NCBI GenBank assembly: GCA_947443815.1
Contig: CANEXR010000081.1
Coordinates: 1-10,754, forward strand
Reading direction: 5' to 3'
DNA from: Flavobacteriaceae bacterium
GTDB taxonomy: Bacteria > Bacteroidota > Bacteroidia > Flavobacteriales > Flavobacteriaceae
Length of the DNA stretch: 10,754 bases
The position numbers and the translations under genes are program-made. This document shows positions 1 to 5,831 of this stretch, piece by piece. Numbering within the stretch: the stretch's first letter is position 1; the number at the start of each line of letters is the position of its first letter. The notes under the pieces are model-generated. The model worked only from the letters and a program-made list of their open reading frames with translations, searched no databases and was not told the origin of the DNA.

Positions 1-198
1 CAATTCGGGCAAACAAATCCTACAGACGAAGAAGTACAAGGAATTGTTGCTAGAGTGTTGTCAAACCAAGACGAAGTAAAAAGACTTTCGGATCAAGTTG
101 TAGCAGCTAAATTGTTGGAATTGTTCAAAGAAAAAGCAAATCCTAGCACGAAAGAAGTTACTTATGATGAGTTTATTGCTGCTTCTTACGGAGAATAA
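1..198 (+). CDS. tig: Trigger factor, C-terminal end (partial)
   Basis: This is the last 65 codons of a gene that begins before the window; the frame is open from base 1 to the TAA at 196-198. The peptide starts QFGQTNPTDEEV and ends VTYDEFIAASYGE, which reads like the C-terminal arm of flavobacterial trigger factor. Trigger factor is a ribosome-bound chaperone that holds nascent chains as they leave the exit tunnel; the C-terminal domain forms the helical arms that cradle the substrate. The ribosome-docking and prolyl isomerase domains would lie upstream and cannot be seen here. The call is strengthened by position, since tig followed by clpP and clpX on the same strand is a classic bacterial gene order. 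Identity rests on recognition of a short piece plus synteny. Confidence 0.85.
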   Translation, partial: QFGQTNPTDEEVQGIVARVLSNQDEVKRLSDQVVAAKLLELFKEKANPSTKEVTYDEFIAASYGE

Positions 199-203
199 AT
201 AGT

Positions 204-233
204 AGTCATAAAGTCAAAAGTTATAAAGTCAAA
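204..233. repeat. Tandem 15-bp direct repeat after tig
   Basis: Two adjacent 15-base copies, AGTCATAAAGTCAAA and AGTTATAAAGTCAAA, differ at one base. Each copy is itself an 8+7 arrangement of AGTC-headed units. The same AGTCAAA unit recurs between clpP and clpX. The 233 bases between tig and clpP hold no gene. Besides this repeat they contain a short inverted repeat TAGAAAA/TTTTCTA at 244-260, a candidate promoter element, a hairpin and another periodic array. Confidence 0.7.
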
Positions 234-312
234 CGCGGAAAAATAGAAAACAATTTTCTAAATTATTCAAATTTTAAGATTTTATTACAAAGGCGAAACA
301 ATAAAAAATAGT

Positions 313-320
313 TATATTTG
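313..320 (+). promoter_or_regulatory. Candidate -7 promoter element TATATTTG
   Basis: TATATTTG matches the Bacteroidota -7 consensus TAnnTTTG exactly. No clear TTTG -33 element lies 19-21 bases upstream; the nearest sequence is AT-rich (TTTATTAC at 281). If used, transcription would begin near 327, inside the hairpin that follows, and would give clpP a leader of about 105 bases. The overlap with a hairpin makes a chance match possible. Confidence 0.35.
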
Positions 321-348
321 AGCGTCAGAAAAAATATTTTTTGACGCT
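321..348 (+). terminator. Hairpin after tig, probable terminator
   Basis: AGCGTCA at 321-327 and TGACGCT at 342-348 are a perfect 7-base inverted repeat. The sequence between them, GAAAAAATATTTTT, is mostly self-complementary and could lengthen the stem. It is followed by CTTTATGTTT, a moderately T-rich tail. This is the best terminator candidate for tig. It could instead act as a leader structure if the adjacent TATATTTG element is a real promoter for clpP. Confidence 0.55.
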
Positions 349-360
349 CTTTATGTTTAA

Positions 361-425
361 AAATTTAAGGTTAAAAGTTCCAAGTTGAGCCACCTTAAAT
401 TTTAAACCTTAAACTTTAAACTTTT
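361..425. repeat. 7-base periodic array with inverted repeat in clpP leader
   Basis: The right half is four back-to-back 7-mers, AAATTTT, AAACCTT, AAACTTT and AAACTTT at 397-424. The left half has AAGGTT, AAAGTT and CAAGTT at 367, 374 and 381, also in 7-base phase and roughly complementary. A perfect 11-base inverted repeat, AAATTTAAGGT (361-371) and ACCTTAAATTT (392-402), can form a stem with a 20-base loop, while the heptads allow a competing pairing. The array ends 7 bases before the clpP start codon, so it would be part of the untranslated leader. Confidence 0.7.
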
Positions 426-431
426 CAAAAA

Positions 432-1106
432 ATGAACTACGGTAAAGAATTTAAAAAATTTGCAACAAAGCACCAAGGAGTAAACGCAATGTACTATGAT
501 AAAATCGTAGCTGCAATGAATCCAAAAAATATGACTCCTTATATCATTGAAGAACGACAGTTGAATATATCTCAATTGGACGTTTTTTCGAGATTGATGA
601 TGGACCGAATTATTTTCTTGGGAACAGGAATTGACGATCAAATTGCTAATATTGTTCAAGCACAATTATTATTCTTAGAAAGTGCCGATGCTTCCAAAGA
701 CATTCAGATTTATTTGAATTCGCCAGGCGGAAGCGTTTATGCAGGATTGGGAATTTATGATACGATGCAATACATCAAACCAGATGTAGCAACAATTTGT
801 ACTGGAATGGCAGCTTCTATGGGAGCCGTGCTATTGTGTGCAGGTGCTGCAGGAAAACGTTCGGCATTACCACATTCAAGAGTTATGATTCACCAACCAT
901 CGGGTGGTGCTCAAGGAGTTGCAACGGATATGGAAATCAACTTGCGTGAAATGTTGAAACTGAAAGATGAGTTGTATAAAATCATATCACATCATTCAGG
1001 ACAAACTTTTGAGAAAGTACATAACGACAGCGAACGGGATTACTGGATGATTGCCGAAGAAGCAAAGGCTTACGGAATGATTGATGAAGTTTTAATAAGA
1101 GGATAA
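432..1106 (+). CDS. clpP: ATP-dependent Clp protease proteolytic subunit ClpP
   Basis: ClpP is the serine peptidase that forms a double heptameric barrel and degrades proteins fed to it by a Clp ATPase, here very probably the ClpX encoded next. The 224-residue protein shows the whole family. The catalytic triad is Ser129 in GMAASMGA, His154 in RVMIHQPSGG and Asp203 in SERDYWM; the spacings of 25 and 49 residues match E. coli ClpP. The handle and substrate-strand motif LNSPGGSVYAGLGIYD is at 95-110. About 40 residues precede the conserved core (IIEERQ at 38-43), longer than in E. coli and likely a propeptide or flexible extension. The start at 432 is preferred because residues 1-19 read like flavobacterial orthologues; ATG codon 20 (489) is a possible alternative. 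clpX follows after 85 bases that form a hairpin. Confidence 0.97.
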   Translation: MNYGKEFKKFATKHQGVNAMYYDKIVAAMNPKNMTPYIIEERQLNISQLDVFSRLMMDRIIFLGTGIDDQIANIVQAQLLFLESADASKDIQIYLNSPGGSVYAGLGIYDTMQYIKPDVATICTGMAASMGAVLLCAGAAGKRSALPHSRVMIHQPSGGAQGVATDMEINLREMLKLKDELYKIISHHSGQTFEKVHNDSERDYWMIAEEAKAYGMIDEVLIRG

Positions 1107-1112
1107 ATTACG

Positions 1113-1185
1113 AGTCAAAAGTCAAAAGTCGAAAGTCAGAAGCATTGCTCAGACTTTAGGACTTTTGACTTTAGGACATTAGACT
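1113..1185. repeat. Periodic hairpin between clpP and clpX
   Basis: The left arm (1113-1137) is AGTC repeated exactly every 7 bases: AGTCAAA, AGTCAAA, AGTCGAA, AGTC. The right arm (1152-1185) carries GACT/GACA units at 1152, 1160, 1167, 1175 and 1182, an 8,7,8,7 spacing. Folding the arms gives about 22 base pairs in runs of 6, 13 and 3, interrupted by two small internal loops where the 8-base units add a base. The 14-base apical loop holds AGCATTGCT, which can pair on itself. No T-run follows, so it is not a typical terminator. It ends 6 bases before the clpX start and could affect processing, stability or translation of a clpP-clpX transcript. Confidence 0.75.
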
Positions 1186-1191
1186 AAAAGA

Positions 1192-2424
1192 ATGGCAAAA
1201 GTAGTATTAGAATGTTCGTTTTGTGGAAGAAAAAAGCCAGAAACCAATTTGTTGATTGCGGGTATCAATGCACATATATGTGATAAATGTATTGAGCAAG
1301 CCCACGGAATTGTTTTAGAAGAATTAAAATCTAGCGGCAGTTCAAAATTAGTTGGAGATTTGATTTTGAAGAAACCAAAAGAAATCAGAGCCTTTTTGGA
1401 TCAATATGTTATTGGCCAAGACCAAACTAAAAAAGTAATGTCGGTTGCGGTTTACAACCACTACAAACGATTGATGCAACAGCAATTAGACGATGAGGTT
1501 GAGATTGAAAAAAGCAACATCATCATGGTGGGGCAAACCGGAACAGGAAAGACATTAGTAGCAAAAACGATCGCGAAAATGTTGGATGTGCCTTTAGCTA
1601 TTGTGGATGCGACTGTTTTAACAGAAGCGGGTTATGTGGGAGAAGATGTTGAAAGTATTTTGACACGACTGCTTCAAGCAGCTGATTATGATGTAGCCAA
1701 AGCCGAACGCGGAATTGTATTTATTGATGAAATAGATAAAATTGCACGTAAAAGCGATAATCCATCAATTACGCGTGATGTTTCTGGCGAAGGAGTACAA
1801 CAAGCATTATTGAAATTATTAGAAGGAACGGTTGTAAATGTACCACCAAAAGGCGGACGTAAACACCCAGACCAAAAATTCGTGGAAGTCAATACACAGA
1901 ATATTTTGTTTATAGCCGGTGGTGCTTTTGATGGTGTTGAACGTATTATATCAAAACGTTTGAATCGTCAAGCTGTTGGTTATTCCACTTCAAAAAATGT
2001 GGATAATATTGATAAAGATAATTTGTTGCAATATATTATTCCAAAAGATATTAAGGATTTTGGATTGATTCCAGAGATTATCGGTCGTTTGCCGGTATTG
2101 ACACACATGGATCCATTGGACCGAGAAACATTGAGAGCTATTTTGACGCAACCTAAAAATGCGTTAATCAAACAATATGAGAAATTGTTTTTGATGGATG
2201 AGGTTCAGTTCACGATTACAGATGAAGCTTTGGATTTCATTGTTGATAAAGCTTTGGAATACAAATTGGGAGCGCGTGGATTGCGTTCTTTGTGCGAAGC
2301 TATCTTAACGGATGCCATGTATGAATTGCCAAGTTCAGATGATAAAATATTAGAAATTGACGTAGATTACGCCAAAGAAACCTTGAATAAAAACTTATTG
2401 AAGCGATTGGAAATTGCATCGTAA
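1192..2424 (+). CDS. clpX: ATP-dependent Clp protease ATPase subunit ClpX
   Basis: ClpX is the AAA+ unfoldase that recognises tagged substrates, unfolds them and threads them into ClpP. All landmarks are present in the 410 residues: an N-terminal C4 zinc-binding domain with Cys8, Cys11, Cys30 and Cys33; Walker A GQTGTGKT at 114-121; pore-1 loop GYVG at 147-150; Walker B VFIDEID at 176-182; the RKH loop at 223-225; the arginine finger in IPEIIGRLPV (Arg299); and sensor 2 GARGLRS with Arg362. The loop that docks on ClpP, IGF in E. coli, appears as VGY at 262-264 by alignment by eye. Length is close to the roughly 420 of E. coli. It very likely shares transcription with clpP and ends before a strong terminator. 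The AATGGC start has no clear Shine-Dalgarno sequence, as is usual in this phylum. Confidence 0.98.
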   Translation: MAKVVLECSFCGRKKPETNLLIAGINAHICDKCIEQAHGIVLEELKSSGSSKLVGDLILKKPKEIRAFLDQYVIGQDQTKKVMSVAVYNHYKRLMQQQLDDEVEIEKSNIIMVGQTGTGKTLVAKTIAKMLDVPLAIVDATVLTEAGYVGEDVESILTRLLQAADYDVAKAERGIVFIDEIDKIARKSDNPSITRDVSGEGVQQALLKLLEGTVVNVPPKGGRKHPDQKFVEVNTQNILFIAGGAFDGVERIISKRLNRQAVGYSTSKNVDNIDKDNLLQYIIPKDIKDFGLIPEIIGRLPVLTHMDPLDRETLRAILTQPKNALIKQYEKLFLMDEVQFTITDEALDFIVDKALEYKLGARGLRSLCEAILTDAMYELPSSDDKILEIDVDYAKETLNKNLLKRLEIAS

Positions 2425-2446
2425 ATTTTTAGGATTATAACATTTC

Positions 2447-2478
2447 AAACCCGACCGTTTTTTTAAGCGGTCGGGTTT
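2447..2478 (+). terminator. Rho-independent-type terminator after clpX
   Basis: AAACCCGACCG (2447-2457) and CGGTCGGGTTT (2468-2478) form a perfect 11-base stem, GC-rich in an AT-rich background, with a 10-base loop TTTTTTTAAG. The T tract after the stem is short (GTTTATTATT). It sits 22 bases after the clpX stop and ends the tig-clpP-clpX block. The remaining 181 bases before serB are AT-rich and hold no gene that I can see. Confidence 0.85.
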
Positions 2479-2625
2479 ATTATTAAATATTAAATTCCTT
2501 CGTTTTTAAGAATGACTAAATTGGTATGTTTTTTTGGAGAATTAAAAACAATATAAAAATCCAAACTTCCCTTTCTTCGTTTTAAAAAAACAACCGTTAT
2601 CCTTTTTTATAAGCAATAGATTGTC

Positions 2626-2633
2626 GATTTTTG
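2626..2633 (+). promoter_or_regulatory. Weak candidate -7 element upstream of serB
   Basis: GATTTTTG differs from the Bacteroidota -7 consensus TAnnTTTG at one position and lies 26 bases before the serB start codon. No good -33 TTTG is present at the expected distance; only a T run (2603-2608) is found there. serB follows a strong terminator and so needs its own promoter somewhere in 2479-2659, but this site is only the best of weak candidates. Confidence 0.3.
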
Positions 2634-2659
2634 CCCCTTGTAAATCAATATAAATAAAA

Positions 2660-3895
2660 ATGGCAGTAGAAGATAAAGAGATTATTTTGTTAAAAGTTTC
2701 TGGTCAGGATAAGCCAGGAGTGACCGCTGGTTTAACATCCATATTAGCCACTTATGATGCTATTATTTTGGATATTGGTCAAGCAGATATTCATGATACA
2801 CTGTCTCTAGGTATTTTATTTGAAATAAAAACAGGCTCTAATTCAGCACCTGTTCTGAAAGATTTATTGTTTAAAGCCTATGAATTAGGGATCAAGGTTA
2901 AGTTCATTCCAATTACGATTCCAGATTACGAAAATTGGGTCAAAGCACAACGAAAACAACGCTATATCATCAATGTTTTAGGAGAAACTTTGACAGCTGT
3001 GCAACTAGCAGCTGTGACCAAAATAATGTCTGACCAAAATTTGAATATCGATTCCATTATTCGATTAACAGGCCGAACTTCTGTGGTGGAAAAAGAAGAA
3101 TATCCGCGTTCTTGTGTACAATTATCCGTGACAGGAAATATTGTAGACAAAACAGTGATGACCGCCAGTTTTATGGAAATTTCGGGAACTTTGGATGTAG
3201 ATATTTCTTTTCAAGAAGATAATATGTATAGAAGAAACAGACGATTGGTGTGTTTTGACATGGATTCTACCTTAATTCAAACCGAAGTAATTGATGAATT
3301 AGCGGAGCTAGCTGGTGTAGGTGAGCAAGTTCGAGCCATTACAGAATCGGCGATGAATGGTGAAATTGATTTTAGCGAAAGCTTCAAACAACGAATGGCT
3401 TTGTTAGAAGGTTTAAGCGAGGATGTACTACAAAAGGTCGCTGAAAATCTTCCCATTACAAAAGGAGCACATCGTTTGATGAAAGCCTTGAAATATTATG
3501 GGTATAAAACCGCAATTTTATCTGGTGGATTCACCTACTTTGGTCATTATTTGCAAAAGGAATTAGGGATTGATTACGTTCATGCTAATGAATTGGAGAT
3601 TATTGACGGTAAATTAACAGGTAATTATTTAGGCGAAATTGTTGATGGGCAAAAGAAAGCGGAATACTTAAAAGCAATTGCTGAAAAAGAAGGCATTCAC
3701 ATCAATCAAACCATTGCTGTGGGAGATGGCGCCAATGATTTGCCTATGCTGAATTTAGCTGGTTTAGGAATTGCTTTTCATGCTAAACAAAAAGTAAAAG
3801 AAAATGCAGCAACATCAATTTCTAGCTTAGGCCTTGATGGTGTTTTGTACCTATTAGGATACCACGACAGGCATATTGATATGATGGAGGAGTAG
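2660..3895 (+). CDS. serB: Phosphoserine phosphatase SerB with N-terminal ACT domains
   Basis: SerB hydrolyses O-phospho-L-serine to L-serine and phosphate, the last step of the phosphorylated serine pathway, in the cytoplasm with Mg2+. The HAD-family catalytic domain spans about 195-405. Motif I is DMDST (nucleophile Asp200, acid/base Asp202), motif II is SGGF with Ser288, the motif III lysine is in DGQKKAEYL (Lys332/333), and motif IV is GDGANDLPML with Asp356 and Asp360. The first 190 residues look like two ACT-type regulatory domains: about 6-88, beginning EIILLKVSGQDKPGVTAGL, and about 102-185, beginning YIINVLGETLTAVQLAAVTK. At 411 residues it is longer than E. coli SerB (322) and similar in layout to the tandem-ACT SerB2 of mycobacteria, where ACT domains sense amino acids. 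Feedback by serine is an inference. It is flanked by terminators and stands alone. Confidence 0.93.
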   Translation: MAVEDKEIILLKVSGQDKPGVTAGLTSILATYDAIILDIGQADIHDTLSLGILFEIKTGSNSAPVLKDLLFKAYELGIKVKFIPITIPDYENWVKAQRKQRYIINVLGETLTAVQLAAVTKIMSDQNLNIDSIIRLTGRTSVVEKEEYPRSCVQLSVTGNIVDKTVMTASFMEISGTLDVDISFQEDNMYRRNRRLVCFDMDSTLIQTEVIDELAELAGVGEQVRAITESAMNGEIDFSESFKQRMALLEGLSEDVLQKVAENLPITKGAHRLMKALKYYGYKTAILSGGFTYFGHYLQKELGIDYVHANELEIIDGKLTGNYLGEIVDGQKKAEYLKAIAEKEGIHINQTIAVGDGANDLPMLNLAGLGIAFHAKQKVKENAATSISSLGLDGVLYLLGYHDRHIDMMEE

Positions 3896-3916
3896 TATAC
3901 CTATAATAATAATTCG

Positions 3917-3955
3917 AAAGTCTTAGCTCATTTTTTTGAGTTAAGGCTTTTTTTT
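3917..3955 (+). terminator. Terminator after serB
   Basis: AAAGTCTTAGCTCA (3917-3930) pairs with TGAGTTAAGGCTTT (3937-3950) over 14 bases with two G-U wobbles, closing a six-T loop. The stem runs straight into further T bases (to 3955). This is a textbook intrinsic terminator, 21 bases after the serB stop. Confidence 0.88.
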
Positions 3956-4007
3956 ATGCAATAGCTAAAAAACCAATAACAATCGATAATCGGATTTAAA
4001 TAAGTTG

Positions 4008-4015
4008 TAACTTTA
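4008..4015 (+). promoter_or_regulatory. Weak candidate -7 element for the SRPBCC/VOC group
   Basis: TAACTTTA differs from TAnnTTTG only in its last base and lies 26 bases before the first gene of the group. No clear -33 element is seen. The group follows a strong terminator, so a promoter is expected in 3956-4041. Confidence 0.3.
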
Positions 4016-4041
4016 ATATTCAAATTTTCAAAAAAAGAAAG

Positions 4042-4452
4042 ATGATAAAAGTTCAAAGTACAATAAAAGCTCCAATTGAAAAAATATGGCAATTATGGAC
4101 TTCACCTGAGCATATTACACAATGGAATAATGCTTCGGAGGACTGGTTTACACCTTATGCTGAAAATGATTTGGAAATAGGCGGTAGGTTTAAATTTACC
4201 ATGGCCTCAAAAGACGGCGCAATGAGTTTTGATTTTGAAGGAATGTATACCGATGTAATAAACTATTCTTTTATTGCCTATAAACTTGAGGACGGAAGAA
4301 AAATTAATGTCAGTTTTGAACCCCAAAAGAAAGGGGTCATTATCACTGAAAAATTTGACCCTGAAACAGAAAATACTGAGGTATTGCAACAGCAAGGCTG
4401 GCAGGCAATACTTGATAATTTTAAAAAATATGCTGAAAACACAGTGGTTTAA
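4042..4452 (+). CDS. SRPBCC / AHSA1-like small protein
   Basis: The 136-residue protein reads as one START-like (Bet v 1 fold) domain of the AHSA1 type. Typical signs are the opening VQSTIKAPIEKIWQLWTSPEHITQWN (residues 4-29), the mid-motif DLEIGGRFKFTM with FDFEGMYTDV (about 44-71), a strand EDGRKINVSFE, and a C-terminal helix GWQAILDNFKKYAE (about 118-131). These proteins form a deep hydrophobic pocket for a small ligand; the ligand here is unknown and no catalytic residue can be assigned. It has no signal peptide and should be cytoplasmic. It is the first of four closely packed small genes, with the next start 11 bases after its stop. Confidence 0.88.
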   Translation: MIKVQSTIKAPIEKIWQLWTSPEHITQWNNASEDWFTPYAENDLEIGGRFKFTMASKDGAMSFDFEGMYTDVINYSFIAYKLEDGRKINVSFEPQKKGVIITEKFDPETENTEVLQQQGWQAILDNFKKYAENTVV

Positions 4453-4463
4453 AAAAGGATACG

Positions 4464-4874
4464 ATGACAAAAAAAATCTGGCTTAATCTCCCTGTAAAAG
4501 AGGTAGCAAAATCGAAAATTTTTTTTTCTAAAATGGGATTTTCTTTTAACGAACAACACGATTCAGCACATTCAACTTGTATGATGATTGGTGAAACTAA
4601 TTTTGTAATAATGCTTTTTGAAGAATCAATGTTTGGTAGTTTTGCGCAAAACAAAATTACGGATACAAAAACAAGTACTGAGATTCTAATTTCTATTGAT
4701 GCCGAAAGCAGGGAAGAAGTTGATGAATTTGCTGAAAAAGTTATTGCTGCCGGCGGAACACTTTTTTCAAAACCAGCCGAAAATCAAGGATGGATGTATG
4801 GTTGTGCTTTTGCGGATTTAGATGGACATCGATGGAATGTTTTGCACATGGATTTGACCAAATTACAACATTAA
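4464..4874 (+). CDS. VOC (glyoxalase/bleomycin-resistance-like) family protein
   Basis: The 136-residue protein has the paired beta-alpha-beta-beta-beta layout of the vicinal-oxygen-chelate fold: first module from KIWLNLPVKEVAKSKIFFSK (4-23) to FVIMLFE (about 47-53), second module from STEILISIDAESREEVDEF (71-89) to DLDGHRWNVLHMD (118-130). VOC enzymes usually bind a metal through a His near the N-terminus and a Glu in a DGHxWE-type motif. Here the equivalents seem to be Asn8 and Asn125, so metal-dependent lyase or dioxygenase activity is doubtful and a binding role is possible. Substrate is unknown. AGGA at 4456-4459, four bases before the ATG, is a rare Shine-Dalgarno-like sequence in this window. 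The next gene starts two bases after the stop, consistent with an operon. Confidence 0.88.
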   Translation: MTKKIWLNLPVKEVAKSKIFFSKMGFSFNEQHDSAHSTCMMIGETNFVIMLFEESMFGSFAQNKITDTKTSTEILISIDAESREEVDEFAEKVIAAGGTLFSKPAENQGWMYGCAFADLDGHRWNVLHMDLTKLQH

Positions 4875-4876
4875 AT

Positions 4877-5313
4877 ATGGAAACATTAGAATTTACAATA
4901 CAAATAAACGCTTCAAAACAAAAAGTTTGGAGTGTTTTATGGAATGATGAATCCTATAGAAAATGGACTTCCGCTTTTTGTGAAGGCGCTTATGCAGTGA
5001 GTGATTGGAAAGAAGGTAGTGCAATACATTTTCTTTCTCCAAGTGGCGAAGGAATGAATAGTAGTATTGAAAAAAAATAGATCAGGAATATATCGCTTTC
5101 AAACACATAAGCGAACTGAAAAATTTTAAAGAAATGCCAATTGATGCAGCCTCTCAAGAATGGACAGGGGCAATGGAAACTTATCGATTGACCCAAAATA
5201 ATTCCTTTACAATACTAGAAGTTACTATGGATTGTGTCGAAAAGTATGTCGATTATTTTAAAAAGACGTTCCCAAAGGGATTAGAAATAGTAAAACAACT
5301 TTCTGAAAATTAA
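4877..5313 (+). pseudogene. SRPBCC-domain gene split by a frameshift in an A8 run
   Basis: From ATG 4877 the frame gives 67 residues (METLEFTIQINASKQKVWSV to GEGMNSSIEKK) and stops at TAG 5078-5080. The +1 frame then continues without a stop to TAA 5311-5313, giving IDQEYIAFKHISELKN to FPKGLEIVKQLSEN. The two halves together form one START-like (SRPBCC) domain of about 145 residues, the normal length. The break lies at the A8 run 5070-5077; nine A would restore GMNSSIEKKIDQEYIAFKH with the usual spacing between the GM(N/V)S and FKH motifs. The second half has no credible start of its own. This may be a recent one-base deletion, a slippage-prone gene, or a homopolymer sequencing error. The rest of the frame is intact, which argues against old decay. 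Confidence 0.85.
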
Positions 5314-5332
5314 CACTAATTATCAATAAAAA

Positions 5333-5767
5333 ATGGCAACAATAAACCCTTATTTAATTTTTAACGGAAACTGCGAAGAAGCATTTCTGTTTTACCAATC
5401 CGTATTTGGAGGAGAATTTCCCTATGTTGGAAAATTCAAAGATATGCCTGCTGGCGACAATAGTTCAACCCTTTCTGAAGAAGACGAAAATAAAATTATG
5501 CATATTAGTTTACCAATAAGCAAAGATTCTGTTTTGATGGGAAGTGATAGCAATTCGGCTAGTGGAGATGTTGTTTTTGGAGGAAATATATCCATTTCCA
5601 TAAATACAGAAAGTAAAGCCGAAGCGGATAAACTTTTCAATGGGTTGTCAGCAGGTGGAAATCCTTTTATGCCGATGAATCAAACATTTTGGGGCGCTTA
5701 TTTTGGTATGTTTGTGGATAAATTTGGCATTCATTGGATGGTGAATTTTGACGAAAATGAAAAATAA
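5333..5767 (+). CDS. PhnB-like VOC family protein
   Basis: The 144-residue protein opens with MATINPYLIFNGNCEEAFLF followed by YQSVFGGE, the hallmark of the PhnB-like branch of the VOC superfamily (Pfam often labels it 3-demethylubiquinone-9 3-methyltransferase-like). The second module has SISINTESKAEADKLFNGL (about 87-105), PMNQTFWGAYFGMFVDKFGIHWMVNF (about 114-139), with the usual FWG.YFG..D.FG..WM pattern. The methyltransferase name is historical; the actual substrate of these proteins is unknown, and they are commonly linked only loosely to phosphonate or resistance functions. It is the last gene of the group, 19 bases after the preceding stop, and is followed by a strong terminator. Confidence 0.9.
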   Translation: MATINPYLIFNGNCEEAFLFYQSVFGGEFPYVGKFKDMPAGDNSSTLSEEDENKIMHISLPISKDSVLMGSDSNSASGDVVFGGNISISINTESKAEADKLFNGLSAGGNPFMPMNQTFWGAYFGMFVDKFGIHWMVNFDENEK

Positions 5768-5775
5768 TTATATAC

Positions 5776-5803
5776 AAAAAGCGAGAAATTTTTCTCGCTT
5801 TTT
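5776..5803. terminator. Bidirectional terminator between convergent genes
   Basis: AAAAAGCGAGAAA (5776-5788) and TTTCTCGCTTTTT (5791-5803) are perfect complements around a central TT. The flanking A and T runs give a T tail on both strands, so one hairpin can end the rightward VOC gene and the leftward receptor gene, whose stop is at 5832. Confidence 0.92.
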
Positions 5804-5831
5804 GTTTTGCTTTAGTTTCAAAGAAGATTTT

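Noticed and set aside
402..665. 87-residue frame on the minus strand over the clpP start
   Set aside because: It overlaps conserved clpP codons in antisense, has Cys/Phe/His-rich composition unlike a real protein, and no family is recognisable.
1113..1185. CRISPR-like array reading of the AGTC repeats
   Set aside because: Units are 7-8 bases with no unique spacers, and the two sides are complementary, so this is a hairpin repeat rather than a CRISPR.
4274..4486. 70-residue plus-strand frame overlapping the AHSA1-like gene and the VOC start
   Set aside because: It is a shifted frame inside a well-supported gene, Lys/Leu-rich and without motifs.
4207..4654. Two minus-strand frames opposite the first two small genes
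   Set aside because: They are antisense shadows of the SRPBCC and VOC genes and show no signal, motif or spacing of real genes.
4790..4876. Upstream extension of the split SRPBCC frame to ATG 4790
   Set aside because: The extra 29 residues are an out-of-frame reading of the VOC C-terminus; the domain begins at ATG 4877, two bases after the VOC stop.
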